A DNA stretch of 64,000 bases, from contig NZ_CP147518.1 in NCBI RefSeq assembly GCF_037201965.1, positions 185,001 through 249,000 of the forward strand, given 5' to 3'. Below, one piece after another: positions 17,313 to 27,130 of the stretch. The notes under the pieces are model-generated. The model ran no database searches. It had not been told where the DNA came from and was given only the letters and a program-made list of their open reading frames with translations. Numbering within the stretch: position 1 is the first letter of the stretch; every line of letters begins with the position of its first letter. Source of the DNA: Spirosoma sp. SC4-14. Its GTDB lineage: Bacteria; Bacteroidota; Bacteroidia; Cytophagales; Spirosomataceae. A program made the position numbers and the translations under genes.

Positions 17313-17876
17313 ATGAGGAACCGAATACTCTTAATTGGTCGTAATCCGATCATCCTTTCAGATTTAGCCGAAGCCTTAACCCAGGAGGGGCTTTGGGTAC
17401 AGACAACCAGTTTGGTTGATGAGGCTATTGAAACGATTAATGGTCAAGATTTTGACCTGATTGCGCTTGGCCGTGGTATTGATGAACTTACAAATCAGCG
17501 ACTAAAAAGCCACTTTCTGTCTCAGAACAAGGAGCTACTGTTTGTTGATGGGCTAGTGCCGATTATTCCGCTGCTGGTTAAGCAAATTACTGTTGCTCTG
17601 GCTACCGCTCGGGGGCTGAATGAAAACCTAACTTGTTTTGGGTATGACTCCTGCGAGGGTATTGTTCTTGTTGCGGTCGATGCAGTTTGTCAGTTGGCTG
17701 TCGATCTGTATCAGCTCGATGCGAGTTACTCAACGCACCAGTATACCCTTATTTCGGAGCGGGTGAATCCCGGAGAGTATACCTTTTCGGTACCTCCTCA
17801 ACAAATTGATTGTACCAGAATTAATCTGCTGGCAGCCGAAGTTAACCAAAACGAATTGGCAATTATTGAGCTATGA
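17313..17876 (+). CDS. Hypothetical protein with a degenerate receiver-like N-terminus, 187 aa
   Basis: I do not recognise a named family. The first 75 residues look like a response-regulator receiver fold (NRILLIGRNPIILSDLAEAL, then FDLIALGRGIDEL), but the position of the phospho-acceptor aspartate in the third strand is occupied by a non-acidic residue, so it is probably not phosphorylated. The rest (about 95-187) is an alpha/beta segment without known motifs. There is no signal peptide. It converges with the AGE-family gene, only 8 bp from its stop. Confidence 0.6.
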   Translation: MRNRILLIGRNPIILSDLAEALTQEGLWVQTTSLVDEAIETINGQDFDLIALGRGIDELTNQRLKSHFLSQNKELLFVDGLVPIIPLLVKQITVALATARGLNENLTCFGYDSCEGIVLVAVDAVCQLAVDLYQLDASYSTHQYTLISERVNPGEYTFSVPPQQIDCTRINLLAAEVNQNELAIIEL

Positions 17877-17884
17877 CACCGGGC

Positions 17885-19087
17885 TTAATTCACTCGTATG
17901 TTTCGCCCTACTGGCTGTAGTTGCCCGCATTTAGTTAACAGTTGTGCGGTTTCGGCCAAACACCGGATTAAGGAGAAACAGCCAATTGATGCTATTGCCT
18001 TGGCGTTTACAATTGGCTGATTATTTTGGCCAATTGCCAGATACCAGCCCGTATATCGTTGATCTGGAAAGAATTGAAATGTGTAGTCATGGATTCGTTT
18101 GATCCATCCAGGGCAATCGGGGTGGCGGGTTTGAAAATAGCTTTTGGTTAATGCCGTTATCGCTTCCAGATGCACCCAGGCCCATTTTTGAGTCCATTCA
18201 GGGAAAACAACCGGCTGTTTTTTGAAATCTATATAGTGAGCAAACCCTCCCTCCATTTCGTTCCAGGCGTATGCGCACATCTGCAGACACCAGGTCGTAA
18301 CCTGCAAGGCTAGCTTTCGATTACCCAATTCCAGACAAGCATCGAGTATATAACCTGCCGTTTGAAACGTTAAGCCTACATTCAACCGCCGACCTTCTGG
18401 CGTATTGATAAAGGCACCATCGGGAAGGATATATTCCCGTAAAGTATCAGTACGACGATCCAGAAATTCGCCTGTTATTTCCTGAAGCACATCTTTTGTG
18501 GATTCTTTCCAACTGTCTTCGTCTAACAAAAGCCGCATCTCCTGGACTGCTTTAAGTAGCGCAACAGGTTCGCTCAAATGGCGAATGGGCTGGAATCGCT
18601 CGGTAGGTAACTCATCATTTTTGTTGAATGTTTCCCGCCGTTTTAGCAACTGAGTAAGTGTCTGCTTTGCCAGCATAGCCCATTCATCATCGCCCGTTGC
18701 GCGGTGAAGCTGAGCATAGGCCATCATTGTAAAGCAATCCGACGAAATACCAGATGCCGGAGCTACAGGTCGCCCACGTCGGTCGAGTTCTGCGTAGGTG
18801 TTAAGCGTATCGTTATGGGCGAACTGGCTTAGAAAGCGGCCGCCATGACGAGCGTGATCGAGCCAGGCAGGCTGTCCATCGAATGTATTGTAGAGCCAGG
18901 CAAAAGCCCAGACTTGCTGAGCCTGTAGGGCAACAAACTTATTCCCATCAATTACCTCACCGGTAGCTGCCAGATAATCAAAATAGCCTCCACATAGTTC
19001 ATCGCGGCTATGTTTTAGCCAAAATGGTACAATCTGGCGCAAAAGCGCCTGTTGATAGCTGGCGGAGAGTTTCTGAAAATCAAGCAC
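17885..19087 (-). CDS. N-acylglucosamine 2-epimerase (AGE) family protein
   Basis: This family has an (alpha/alpha)6-barrel and interconverts C2 epimers of free sugars, such as GlcNAc/ManNAc or cellobiose. Typical features are WLKHSRDELCGGYFDYLAATGE at the N-terminus, QQVWAFAWLYN, GISSDCFTMMAYAQL and QKWAWVHLEAITAL with a likely catalytic histidine. The length of 400 aa fits the family. Proximity to murQ suggests amino-sugar metabolism, but cellobiose 2-epimerase is an equally possible activity from the sequence alone. Confidence 0.85.
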   Translation of the reverse strand: MLDFQKLSASYQQALLRQIVPFWLKHSRDELCGGYFDYLAATGEVIDGNKFVALQAQQVWAFAWLYNTFDGQPAWLDHARHGGRFLSQFAHNDTLNTYAELDRRGRPVAPASGISSDCFTMMAYAQLHRATGDDEWAMLAKQTLTQLLKRRETFNKNDELPTERFQPIRHLSEPVALLKAVQEMRLLLDEDSWKESTKDVLQEITGEFLDRRTDTLREYILPDGAFINTPEGRRLNVGLTFQTAGYILDACLELGNRKLALQVTTWCLQMCAYAWNEMEGGFAHYIDFKKQPVVFPEWTQKWAWVHLEAITALTKSYFQTRHPDCPGWIKRIHDYTFQFFPDQRYTGWYLAIGQNNQPIVNAKAIASIGCFSLIRCLAETAQLLTKCGQLQPVGRNIRVN

Positions 19088-19168
19088 GGTGTAAAGATAA
19101 AAACGCGGGCGAAACGGATTAAACAGATTTGCCTGTTAATTCGCTGCGCCCGCGTTCCGATAAGCAGA

Positions 19169-21658
19169 TCAGTAAGCCCGCTCTACTTCCCGATGCTCTT
19201 TTTCTTCAGGCAGGATAAACTTCATGGGTTTGCCAACCTGATTTGGCAGCAGGGCGATTGAAAGAACCTGGTCGACGTTATCGACGTAATGGAATTTCAG
19301 GTCTTTTATATAGGTCGTGTTTATTTCTTCAATGTCTTTCCGGTTCTTCGAACAGAGAATAATTTCCTTTATGCCGGCCCGGTTTGCTGCCAGAATTTTT
19401 TCTTTAATACCACCAACCGGTAATACCTTTCCGCGAAGAGTTACCTCACCGGTCATGGCCAGGTAAGGCTTCACTTTGCGCTGGGTATAAATAGAGGTCA
19501 TCGAGGTAAGCATCGTAATACCGGCCGATGGGCCATCTTTCGGGACGGCTCCTGCCGGAATATGAATATGCAGATCGTAGTGATTGAAAATCCGGTAATC
19601 GATACCAAGGTCATCGGCATGGGCTTTGAGATACGAAAGAGCCGTAATGGCCGATTCTTTCATCACATCGCCCAACTGACCCGATAACGTCAGCGAACCT
19701 TTGCCACGGCTCAGACTCGATTCGATCAGCAGAATTTCGCCACCAACCTGTGTCCAGGCCAGGCCCGTAACCACACCTGCAATGTCGTCTTCTGCATAGA
19801 GCTCTTTGTCAAAAATTTCGGCTCCCAGCATTTTAGAAACATCGGCCGCACGAATGGTGTGGTTATATTCCTCTTCCATGGCAATGGATTTGGCAATTTT
19901 ACGAACCAGTGCTCCTATTTTCTGTTCCAGATTCCGAACACCTGATTCGCGCGTGTAGCCTTCGATGATGCGTAGAATGGCTTTGTCTTCGATGATGAGA
20001 TCTTTCGGTTTCAGGCCATGATCTTTCCGTTGTTTAGGAATCAGGTATTTCTTGGCAATCTGAACTTTCTCTTCAACGGTATAACCGGCAATATCGATAA
20101 TTTCCATCCGGTCGCGCAGGGCAGGGTGGATGGTGTCGAGCGAGTTGGCGGTTGCAATGAACAACACCCGCGACAGATCATATTCTGTTTCGAGATAATT
20201 GTCCATAAACGTCGAGTTTTGCTCTGGATCCAGCACTTCGAGCAGGGCCGACGAAGGGTCGCCCCGAAAGTCGGAACTGACTTTATCGATCTCGTCCAGA
20301 ATAAAGACCGGATTCGAAGAGCCACACTTACGGATGTTCTGGATTACCTTGCCGGGCATTGCCCCGATGTAAGTTTTACGGTGTCCCCGGATTTCGGCTT
20401 CGTCGTGTACGCCACCCAATGCCATTCGGCTATACTTACGGCCCAGTGCCTTTGCAATCGACTTTCCGAGCGAGGTCTTACCAACGCCAGGAGGTCCATA
20501 GAGGCACAGAATTGGCGCTTTCATGTCGTTCTTAAGTTTCAGAACGGCCAAATACTCAATAATCCGTTCTTTTACTTTTTCGAGACCGAAGTGGTCGGCG
20601 TCCAGAATTTTCTGCGCACGTTTGAGGTCGAAATTGTCCTTTGTATATTCATTCCAGGGCAAATCGACCATCAACTCAACGTAGTTCATGGTTACCGGAT
20701 ACTCGGGAGCCATGGGGTTAATGCGTTGCAGTTTATTCAGTTCCTTATCGAAGTGAGAGCGTACTTCGGTTGGCCATTTTTTATGGTCGGCCCGTATGCG
20801 CAACTCATCAATTTCCCGATCTGGGTTATCCATGCCCAGTTCGTCCTGCAGCACCTTCATCTGTTGGCGAAGGTAGTAGTCGCGCTGTTGCTGATCGAGA
20901 TCGGAAGACGCTTTCGACTGAATTTCGCGTTTTAATTCGAGGAGTTGTACTTCGCGAAGCGTATATTCAAGCAGCAAATTAGCTTGCTGGCTTCCATCGA
21001 GTGTTTCCAGAAGGCGCTGTTTATCGGCTACTTCGGCATTGATGTTCGACGACAGGAAATGGAGCAGAAACGTAGGGCTTTCGATATTGTCTAAAGCGAT
21101 ACGGGCTTCCTGCGGTATTTCGGGATTGAGTCGTAAGATTTTATAAGCCGCATCCTTTACAGATTGCAGCAATGCCTTTCCTTCTTTGCGGTTAACGTTC
21201 GGGAACGAGTCTTCAATCTGGCGCACCTGCGCTGTCATGAATGGCTCTTCCTGGATAAATTGTTGAATTTCGAAGCGTTTCTTGCCCTGAATGATAATTG
21301 TGATATTACCATCGGGAAGCGTAATCATTTTAATGATATACGCGATAGTTCCATACCGGTAAAGATCGTCGGCAGTTGGCTCGTCTTTTTGTTGATTGAG
21401 TTGGGCAACTACACCGATAATTCGGTTTCCTTTATAGGCTTTCTTTACGAGACGGATCGATTTGGCCCGCCCAACGGTAACGGGGATAACCATACCCGGA
21501 AACAATACCGTGTTACGAACGGGTAAGATTGGTAGGTTTGGAGGCAGGTCGTAATCATCGTCTAACCCTTCTGGCGACCCAAGTGGCACAATTTCCAGAT
21601 TGTCCGAGTCAAAATCGGCCAGCAGTAAACGGGTAGCTAAATCTTTATCTGAAATCAT
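19169..21658 (-). CDS. lon: ATP-dependent Lon protease
   Basis: This cytosolic AAA+ protease degrades misfolded and regulatory proteins. An N-terminal substrate-binding domain ([19 protein letters not shown]) is followed by a coiled-coil region, the AAA+ module (Walker [14 protein letters not shown], Walker [10 protein letters not shown]) and the C-terminal Ser-Lys peptidase (catalytic serine in [11 protein letters not shown], lysine in [14 protein letters not shown]). I chose the ATG at 21658 ([12 protein letters not shown], 829 aa). A longer frame from 21706 would begin inside the predicted -7 box. Confidence 0.97.
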   Translation of the reverse strand: MISDKDLATRLLLADFDSDNLEIVPLGSPEGLDDDYDLPPNLPILPVRNTVLFPGMVIPVTVGRAKSIRLVKKAYKGNRIIGVVAQLNQQKDEPTADDLYRYGTIAYIIKMITLPDGNITIIIQGKKRFEIQQFIQEEPFMTAQVRQIEDSFPNVNRKEGKALLQSVKDAAYKILRLNPEIPQEARIALDNIESPTFLLHFLSSNINAEVADKQRLLETLDGSQQANLLLEYTLREVQLLELKREIQSKASSDLDQQQRDYYLRQQMKVLQDELGMDNPDREIDELRIRADHKKWPTEVRSHFDKELNKLQRINPMAPEYPVTMNYVELMVDLPWNEYTKDNFDLKRAQKILDADHFGLEKVKERIIEYLAVLKLKNDMKAPILCLYGPPGVGKTSLGKSIAKALGRKYSRMALGGVHDEAEIRGHRKTYIGAMPGKVIQNIRKCGSSNPVFILDEIDKVSSDFRGDPSSALLEVLDPEQNSTFMDNYLETEYDLSRVLFIATANSLDTIHPALRDRMEIIDIAGYTVEEKVQIAKKYLIPKQRKDHGLKPKDLIIEDKAILRIIEGYTRESGVRNLEQKIGALVRKIAKSIAMEEEYNHTIRAADVSKMLGAEIFDKELYAEDDIAGVVTGLAWTQVGGEILLIESSLSRGKGSLTLSGQLGDVMKESAITALSYLKAHADDLGIDYRIFNHYDLHIHIPAGAVPKDGPSAGITMLTSMTSIYTQRKVKPYLAMTGEVTLRGKVLPVGGIKEKILAANRAGIKEIILCSKNRKDIEEINTTYIKDLKFHYVDNVDQVLSIALLPNQVGKPMKFILPEEKEHREVERAY

Positions 21659-21703
21659 ATTTACACTGCCAAACTGGCAGCTTTCATTATGTGGTAGGTG
21701 TCC

Positions 21704-21711
21704 CAAACTTA
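21704..21711 (-). promoter_or_regulatory. -7 element of the lon promoter
   Basis: On the minus strand, TAAGTTTG matches TAnnTTTG and lies about 45 nt upstream of the chosen lon start. No good -33 element is visible at the usual spacing, so this is tentative. Confidence 0.4.
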
Positions 21712-21843
21712 CGGAAGGGTAAGCAAATGAACCTATTGCAAGCGGTATGCCAATCTATTGACTCAATGTCGATAAGGCAGGTCACTTACCTTTGTTACAA
21801 AATTAACGAAATGAGATGGGCACCGAACTAATAAATTTATTAA

Positions 21844-22383
21844 TTAGAAAGAAACATCCTGAACGGGCTCTTTTTTTCGATAAACGAATGTCTTTTTTTG
21901 CCCCTGATATTGGATGTTAACCATGTTGACCTGGTCGTCAAACATGTCCATCAATACATTATTTTTTAATATCCCTCCTTTAAATGGTTCATTATAAGGC
22001 ATTTCCAGGTAAACCCAGTTGGCATCAACTTCAATCTCATGCCCAACGTAGCTGAATGCTTTAGTTTGTTTTTGTGGGTTTACGTAAGAAAAATGTGAAC
22101 GAATGTATTTTTCTATTAATAAATCATTTTTATCATTCGGTCCGGTCGTTGCGCCGGAAAGATGCACTTTGGTATTGAATTCATGCGATAATGCTTTCTC
22201 CAGATCATCGGTAAAGAGCCGAATGCTAATTTCAAATGCATGCTCTTTGGGATTATACTGCATTTGGGTAACGCTGGCATGAAACTCATGACGCATCAGG
22301 TGCGATACTGTAGCAGGCCGGTTTCCCTGTAGAAAACCGGCCGCCAGAAGAATGAATGCAAGAGTTATCGGGGTTGTTTTCAA
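21844..22383 (-). CDS. DUF6702-like secreted protein, 179 aa
   Basis: A signal peptide (MKTTPITLAFILLAAGFLQG) is followed by HEFHASVTQMQYNPKEHAFEI and later FSYVGHEIEVDANWVYLEM, as in the small periplasmic Bacteroidota family annotated DUF6702. It begins 3 bp after rseP and is probably co-transcribed with it. The function is unknown; the location next to a membrane protease is suggestive only. Confidence 0.75.
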   Translation of the reverse strand: MKTTPITLAFILLAAGFLQGNRPATVSHLMRHEFHASVTQMQYNPKEHAFEISIRLFTDDLEKALSHEFNTKVHLSGATTGPNDKNDLLIEKYIRSHFSYVNPQKQTKAFSYVGHEIEVDANWVYLEMPYNEPFKGGILKNNVLMDMFDDQVNMVNIQYQGQKKTFVYRKKEPVQDVSF

Positions 22384-22386
22384 CGC

Positions 22387-23706
22387 TTAAAAAACAGCTT
22401 TAAAGACGTCGTTAAAAATAGCAAAAGCCATCAGGCCCAGAAGAATAACCATGCCTACACGCTGGGCTGCTTCCAGAAAACGGTCAGAGGGCTTACGGCC
22501 TGAGATAATTTCATAGCCTAAAATGGTAGCATGACCGCCATCGAGCGCTGGAATTGGCAAGGCATTCATGAATGCTAATGCCATCGACAGAAGTCCCGTA
22601 ACGGTCCAGAACCGATCCCAGACCCAAATACCGCCAAACAGGTTTTGAGCAATACCAATAGGACCACTTAACGCTTTCGATGCCGATACTTCGCCCCGGA
22701 AAATCTTGCCAAATCCTTTGATATTATCAAACACAACCTGAAAAGCTTTCTTCGTTCCGATCGATAACGCTTCTCCAAACGTATAGTTTTCTTTGGTAAG
22801 CGGAAGTAATAATTCTGGATAGAAGCCAATAGTGCCCTCTTCCGTGGTAGTCATGGTAAGGGTTAATGGTTGGCCATTCCGGTTAATACCCAGTGTTAGA
22901 CGCTTGTTTTTGAGCGGCTTTACAATTTTGGTGAACTCATGGTAAAAGTGGATTGGCTGACCGTTGGCACTTGTGATGACATCGCCAGACTTAAGTCCTG
23001 CTTTAGTTGCTGGCTGGCCCGGAACCAGATCGCCCACTTTAAAAGGTTCAATAGGCTCGATAAACTGTGCAACAGCTTTTTTATCGACCAGTTTATCAAC
23101 AAAATTATTAGGAATATAAATATCTACCAGCTTCCCGTCCCGTTCAACCGTATACGAACTGTTGTTATGTAGAAAAACATTCGAAACGCTAATAGCTTCG
23201 CTGAAATCCGTAATCTCTTTTCCATTGACCTTCACAATCTTGTCGCCGGTTTTCAGGCCGATACCTTGGGCCAGATCGTATGCAACGATGCCATATTTAG
23301 CATCTTTGGCGGCCAGATAGGTATTGCCGTTTTTGTAAGTCATGATTACGAAAATCAGAATACCAACAATTACGTTGACGATGATGCCGCCAAGCATAAC
23401 AATTAGCCGCTGCCAGGCGGGTTTGGCTCTGAATTCGTAAGGTCGTGGTTCGGTATTCACATGGGCCGTATCGAGCGATTCGTCGATCATACCCGAAATT
23501 TTTACAAAACCACCAAGCGGAATAGCGCCAACACCATATTCCGTCTCACCCCGCTTTATGCTCCATATTTTGGGTGGGAAGCCAATAAAATACTGTTCTA
23601 CCCGCATACCAAACGCTTTGGCTGCCAGTAAATGACCTAACTCATGCAACCCTACCAAGATGGACAGACCCAGAATGAGCTGCCCGGCCATCACTAAAAT
23701 TTCCAT
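22387..23706 (-). CDS. rseP: Site-2 intramembrane zinc metalloprotease (RseP/YaeL type)
   Basis: This inner-membrane protease cleaves anti-sigma factors and signal-peptide remnants. The zinc motif HELGH is at residues 21-25 inside the first membrane segment; the third ligand lies in the C-terminal PALDGGH segment. Between them are two PDZ-like regions (about 115-210 and 210-300, with GDLVPGQPATKAGLKSGDVI). At 439 aa it has family length. It is downstream of dxr, an arrangement common in Bacteroidota and other bacteria. Confidence 0.94.
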   Translation of the reverse strand: MEILVMAGQLILGLSILVGLHELGHLLAAKAFGMRVEQYFIGFPPKIWSIKRGETEYGVGAIPLGGFVKISGMIDESLDTAHVNTEPRPYEFRAKPAWQRLIVMLGGIIVNVIVGILIFVIMTYKNGNTYLAAKDAKYGIVAYDLAQGIGLKTGDKIVKVNGKEITDFSEAISVSNVFLHNNSSYTVERDGKLVDIYIPNNFVDKLVDKKAVAQFIEPIEPFKVGDLVPGQPATKAGLKSGDVITSANGQPIHFYHEFTKIVKPLKNKRLTLGINRNGQPLTLTMTTTEEGTIGFYPELLLPLTKENYTFGEALSIGTKKAFQVVFDNIKGFGKIFRGEVSASKALSGPIGIAQNLFGGIWVWDRFWTVTGLLSMALAFMNALPIPALDGGHATILGYEIISGRKPSDRFLEAAQRVGMVILLGLMAFAIFNDVFKAVF

Positions 23707-23862
23707 GTATTCGAACGAGTAATTAAATCAAATTTAAGATTATTTAACGACTGTAACTAGTCAGGTAGCCACATTGGTATGACCAGCAAATCGGGCCAGA
23801 CAGGTCTCTTTTAGCAGTCGTATGGGTAAAAACGTTCTGTTGTGGCTCTATAATACAAACAG

Positions 23863-25035
23863 CTAAACTAAACTTTTAATTCGTTGTGAAGCAAGCCGAC
23901 GGGTTTCGTCGTCCGTGCGAACGTAGTCGTCGTAAGTAGGATGCTCAACAAAGGTAGCTTTGGCCAGGCACGATTCAATGATTTCAGAGATTTCCAGAAA
24001 ACCAATCTGGTCGTGCAGAAAAGCATCGACCGCCACTTCATTGGCCGCATTGATAATACACGGCGCATTGCCACCCTGATGCAGGGCTTCGAATGCGAGC
24101 TGAAGGTTTCGGAAAGTTTCCAGATCGGGCTTTTCGAAGGTCAGCGTCGGATAATCCAGAAAACTAAACCGGGGAAAGTTCGATGGCATACGATTCGGGT
24201 AGCCGAGCGCAAACTGAATCGGTAAGCGCATGTCGGGCAAGCCCATCTGCGCTTTCAGGCTACCGTCTTCAAACTGAACCAGCGAATGAATGATGCTTTG
24301 TGGATGAACAATAACGTCGATCTGGTCGGGCGTGAGACCAAACAGCCATTTGGCTTCAATTACTTCCAGACCTTTATTCATCAGCGTCGCTGAATCGATC
24401 GTGATTTTTGCACCCATCGACCAGTTGGGGTGTTTCAGGGCCTGTGCCTTTGTAACACTGGCCAGAAAATCTCGCGGCTTACCCCGGAATGGCCCCCCCG
24501 ACGCGGTCAGAATTATTTTTTCGATAGGGTTATGAAACTCCCCGACCAGACACTGGAAAATAGCTGAATGCTCAGAATCGACGGGATAGATGTTAACCCC
24601 TTTCTGGGCCGCCAGTCGCGTAATGATTTCGCCTGCCACGACCAGGGTTTCCTTGTTGGCCAGCGCAATGGGTTTACCGGCTTCAATCGCTTTAATGGTC
24701 GGTAACAGACCCGCATAACCAACCATAGCCGTCAGCACCATGTCGATACTATCCATCTGTACCACCGAAGCAATAGCTTTCGCTCCCGCGTAAACGTTGA
24801 TGCCAAGCGGATCGAGTGCCGAAAACACCTGGTCGTACCGATTTTCGTTGCAAATGACAACGACATTGGGCTTTAATTCAACGGCCTGCTGAATAAGCAG
24901 ATCGGCGTTGTTGTTCGTTGTCAGAACCTCGACCTGAAACTGGTCGGGATGTGCCTTAACCACCTCAACGGCCTGCGTTCCGATGGAGCCGGTCGATCCC
25001 AGAATGGCGATATGGCGTTTTTTTATGTCAGTCAT
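23863..25035 (-). CDS. dxr: 1-deoxy-D-xylulose-5-phosphate reductoisomerase
   Basis: This NADPH enzyme forms 2-C-methyl-D-erythritol 4-phosphate in the non-mevalonate isoprenoid pathway. The nucleotide-binding start is IAILGSTGSIGTQAVEVV; the metal and substrate residues lie in PVDSEHSAIFQCL and in NKGLEVIEAKWLF; the C-terminal domain has INAANEVAVDAFL. At 390 aa it has normal length. rseP follows on the same strand after 157 bp. Confidence 0.96.
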   Translation of the reverse strand: MTDIKKRHIAILGSTGSIGTQAVEVVKAHPDQFQVEVLTTNNNADLLIQQAVELKPNVVVICNENRYDQVFSALDPLGINVYAGAKAIASVVQMDSIDMVLTAMVGYAGLLPTIKAIEAGKPIALANKETLVVAGEIITRLAAQKGVNIYPVDSEHSAIFQCLVGEFHNPIEKIILTASGGPFRGKPRDFLASVTKAQALKHPNWSMGAKITIDSATLMNKGLEVIEAKWLFGLTPDQIDVIVHPQSIIHSLVQFEDGSLKAQMGLPDMRLPIQFALGYPNRMPSNFPRFSFLDYPTLTFEKPDLETFRNLQLAFEALHQGGNAPCIINAANEVAVDAFLHDQIGFLEISEIIESCLAKATFVEHPTYDDYVRTDDETRRLASQRIKSLV

Positions 25036-25118
25036 TAAGCGTATTTCTGAGGTATTAGTAGTGTACGATCACTATAGATAAATTACATCCTTTCGCATTT
25101 TGTATTCGAAAAATGGAT

Positions 25119-25370
25119 TCATAAACCTAAATCCGTTTTTCGGTGTAATTTTCGAAGAAGGATTCGATAAAGTCGCTCTTGTTCTGTCCAGGACAATTTA
25201 AAATCTGGGTTTAAATCGTAGACCAGATCAATATCGCTCTTACTCAATTTGTTCATTTCTTGCGAAACTGCCATACAACCCAATTCTTTCTATACCGAAT
25301 TCATTATCTAATCGCTCTTAGCCCGGAGCGTTTCTAAAATAAAATCTTGATTGATGGCTTCTGCTTTCAT
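25119..25370 (-). pseudogene. Broken minimal nucleotidyltransferase (MNT/MntA-like)
   Basis: Read on the minus strand from ATG 25370, three pieces in different frames make one recognisable protein. The first piece is MKAEAINQDFILETLRAKS. The second is RLDNEFGIERIGLYGS followed by FARNEQIE. The third is KSDIDLVYDLNPDFKLSW and a basic end. The GSFAR and SDIDL motifs are the signature of minimal nucleotidyltransferases (the GS...DxD catalytic pattern). Two frameshifts separate the pieces. The last piece alone is a 51-codon ORF (25119-25274). The family often pairs with a HEPN protein as a toxin-antitoxin module; no HEPN partner is seen beside it. Confidence 0.75.
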
Positions 25371-25373
25371 TTT

Positions 25374-26876
25374 TTAAACCATTTTCTCAACTGCCAATAA
25401 CCCTTCGGCAATCTTTCGGTCGTTCGACAGGCGGGGCACTTTGTTCTGGCCACCGAGCTTACCCTGCGATTTCATATAGCGCTGGAAAGCCCCACGTGGT
25501 AGGCTGGTTAGCTTCAGTGGTTGCAGGATAGAGCCCGTGATGAGGTCGTCGTAATATACGTTTAATTCAACGAGCCGGTTGTCGAGGGTGTGGGCGAAAG
25601 CTCCCAGATCGTTCGGGGGTGTAGCAAATTCAATCAGCCATTCGTGATAGGGAAGGCCTTCTTTCGGGCTTACCATTGGGGCAACCGTAAACTCAACAAC
25701 TTCGGTTTCGGGGTGTTGCTGCATGGCATATTGTAGGGCTTTTTCAACTTCTTCGCCGATCACGTGTTCGCCAAAGGCCGAAATGAAATGCTTGATACGG
25801 CCAGTTACTACCAATCGGTAGGGTTCCCGCGACACAAACTTTACGGTATCGCCAAGCGAGTAGCCCCACAAGCCCGCATTGTTATTAATGATGACCGCGT
25901 AGTTTTTCCCAAGTTCAACTTCGTGAATGGTGAGTCGGCGAGGATTCTCGCTGAAAAATTCGTCGGCCGGAACAAACTCGAAAAAGATACCACTGTTCAG
26001 CAGCAGCAGTAGGCCTTCTTCTGTTTGCGTATCCTGAAATGCAATAAATCCTTCAGATGCCGGGTAGGTTTCGATGGAGTCGATGCGCTTGCCAATGGTT
26101 TCGTACAATTTGGCCCGGTAGGGATCAAAATTCACACCACCGTAAACGAATAATGAAAAATCGGGAAAGACGTCTTTAATAAGTTTGCCGGTGCGTTCCT
26201 GAATCCTGTCGAAATACATTTGTACCCAGGGCGGAATGCCCGAAATCAGCGACATGGGCTGCGTGATTGTTTCGTCGATGATGCGTTCGAGCTTTGTTTC
26301 CCAATCCTCTATCGTATTGGTTTCGTAGCTGGGCAACTGATTTGTGCGCAAGTAGGCCGGTACATGATGGTTCACAATGCCCGACAACCGCCCAATGTTG
26401 ATACCCGCTTTCTGGGTTAGTTCGGGACTACCCGAAAGGAAAATCAGTTTCTTGTCCAGAAAATCACTTTTTCCGGTTTCATTAACATAATTCAGCAGCG
26501 CATCACGAGCCGAGTTAATGTGATTCGGAATTGAATCCTGTGTGATGGGAATATATTTTGTGCCAGAAGTTGTGCCCGATGTTTTGGCAAAATACAGCGG
26601 TTTTCCTTTCCAGAGCACATCGGAGTTTCCGGCCAATATTTGTTCAATATAGGGTTTCAGATCCTCATAATCGCGAATAGGCACGGCCTGATGAAACTCC
26701 TCAATGGTGTGCACTTCATGAAGATGATGATCGCGACCAAACGTAGTGGTACGGCCAACATCAATTAACCGCTGAAACCAGCGATGTTGGGCTTCGGCTG
26801 GCTGATACATCCACGTTTGTTGCCGTTCTACGACCCATTTGGCCAACGGCTGGCTGACGACTGAACGAATTCCCAT
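25374..26876 (-). CDS. GH3 auxin-responsive promoter family-like protein, 500 aa
   Basis: This protein belongs to the GH3 acyl-adenylate-forming family, which in plants conjugates amino acids to hormones. Bacterial members are of unknown substrate. Motifs seen are YFAKTSGTTSGTKYIPIT (the ATP-binding loop), VYGGVNFDPYRAKL, ETYPASEGFIAFQD, and LGDTVKFVSREPYRLVVTGR followed by KHFISAFGEHVIGEEVEKAL, as in the ANL-type C-terminal subdomain. Length is typical. A good -7 box is seven bases upstream of the ATG, so the mRNA may be leaderless. Biochemical role here is unknown. Confidence 0.85.
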   Translation of the reverse strand: MGIRSVVSQPLAKWVVERQQTWMYQPAEAQHRWFQRLIDVGRTTTFGRDHHLHEVHTIEEFHQAVPIRDYEDLKPYIEQILAGNSDVLWKGKPLYFAKTSGTTSGTKYIPITQDSIPNHINSARDALLNYVNETGKSDFLDKKLIFLSGSPELTQKAGINIGRLSGIVNHHVPAYLRTNQLPSYETNTIEDWETKLERIIDETITQPMSLISGIPPWVQMYFDRIQERTGKLIKDVFPDFSLFVYGGVNFDPYRAKLYETIGKRIDSIETYPASEGFIAFQDTQTEEGLLLLLNSGIFFEFVPADEFFSENPRRLTIHEVELGKNYAVIINNNAGLWGYSLGDTVKFVSREPYRLVVTGRIKHFISAFGEHVIGEEVEKALQYAMQQHPETEVVEFTVAPMVSPKEGLPYHEWLIEFATPPNDLGAFAHTLDNRLVELNVYYDDLITGSILQPLKLTSLPRGAFQRYMKSQGKLGGQNKVPRLSNDRKIAEGLLAVEKMV

Positions 26877-26883
26877 AATGCTG

Positions 26884-26891
26884 CAAAGGTA
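26884..26891 (-). promoter_or_regulatory. -7 element of the GH3-like gene
   Basis: TACCTTTG on the minus strand matches TAnnTTTG and ends seven bases before the start codon at 26876. No clear -33 box was seen. Confidence 0.45.
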
Positions 26892-27051
26892 ACGAAAACC
26901 GTTAGCAGTCGTCAGTGGCTAATGAGTCCTGAAAAAAGTCTACGTTAATTTAAAGGGTGCTTATGCCTGTTTGTGGCCAATGGCTTACTAAAAACGTCTA
27001 ACCATTCTGATTGTCATACAAAAAATACAATCGTGTATTTAGTTTGGGACG

Positions 27052-27080
27052 TTGTTTCTCTTGAATAATCCATATTTTTG
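27052..27080 (+). promoter_or_regulatory. Promoter of mreBCD
   Basis: TTG (27052-27054), an 18-nt spacer and TATTTTTG (27073-27080) resemble the Bacteroidota promoter. Transcription would start near 27087, giving a leader of about 44 nt to mreB. Confidence 0.6.
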
Positions 27081-27130
27081 CAAACCTTTTAAGAAACACG
27101 ACTTGTAAAAAGGAATTTAGCTTACCTGAA

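Noticed and set aside
20018..20935. Long open frame (about 305 codons) antisense to lon
   Set aside because: It lies wholly inside lon on the opposite strand, has no recognisable motif, and is explained by the codon bias of lon.
21659..21706. N-terminal extension of lon by 16 residues
   Set aside because: The extension begins inside the predicted -7 promoter box and has no Lon-like sequence; the ATG at 21658 is preferred.
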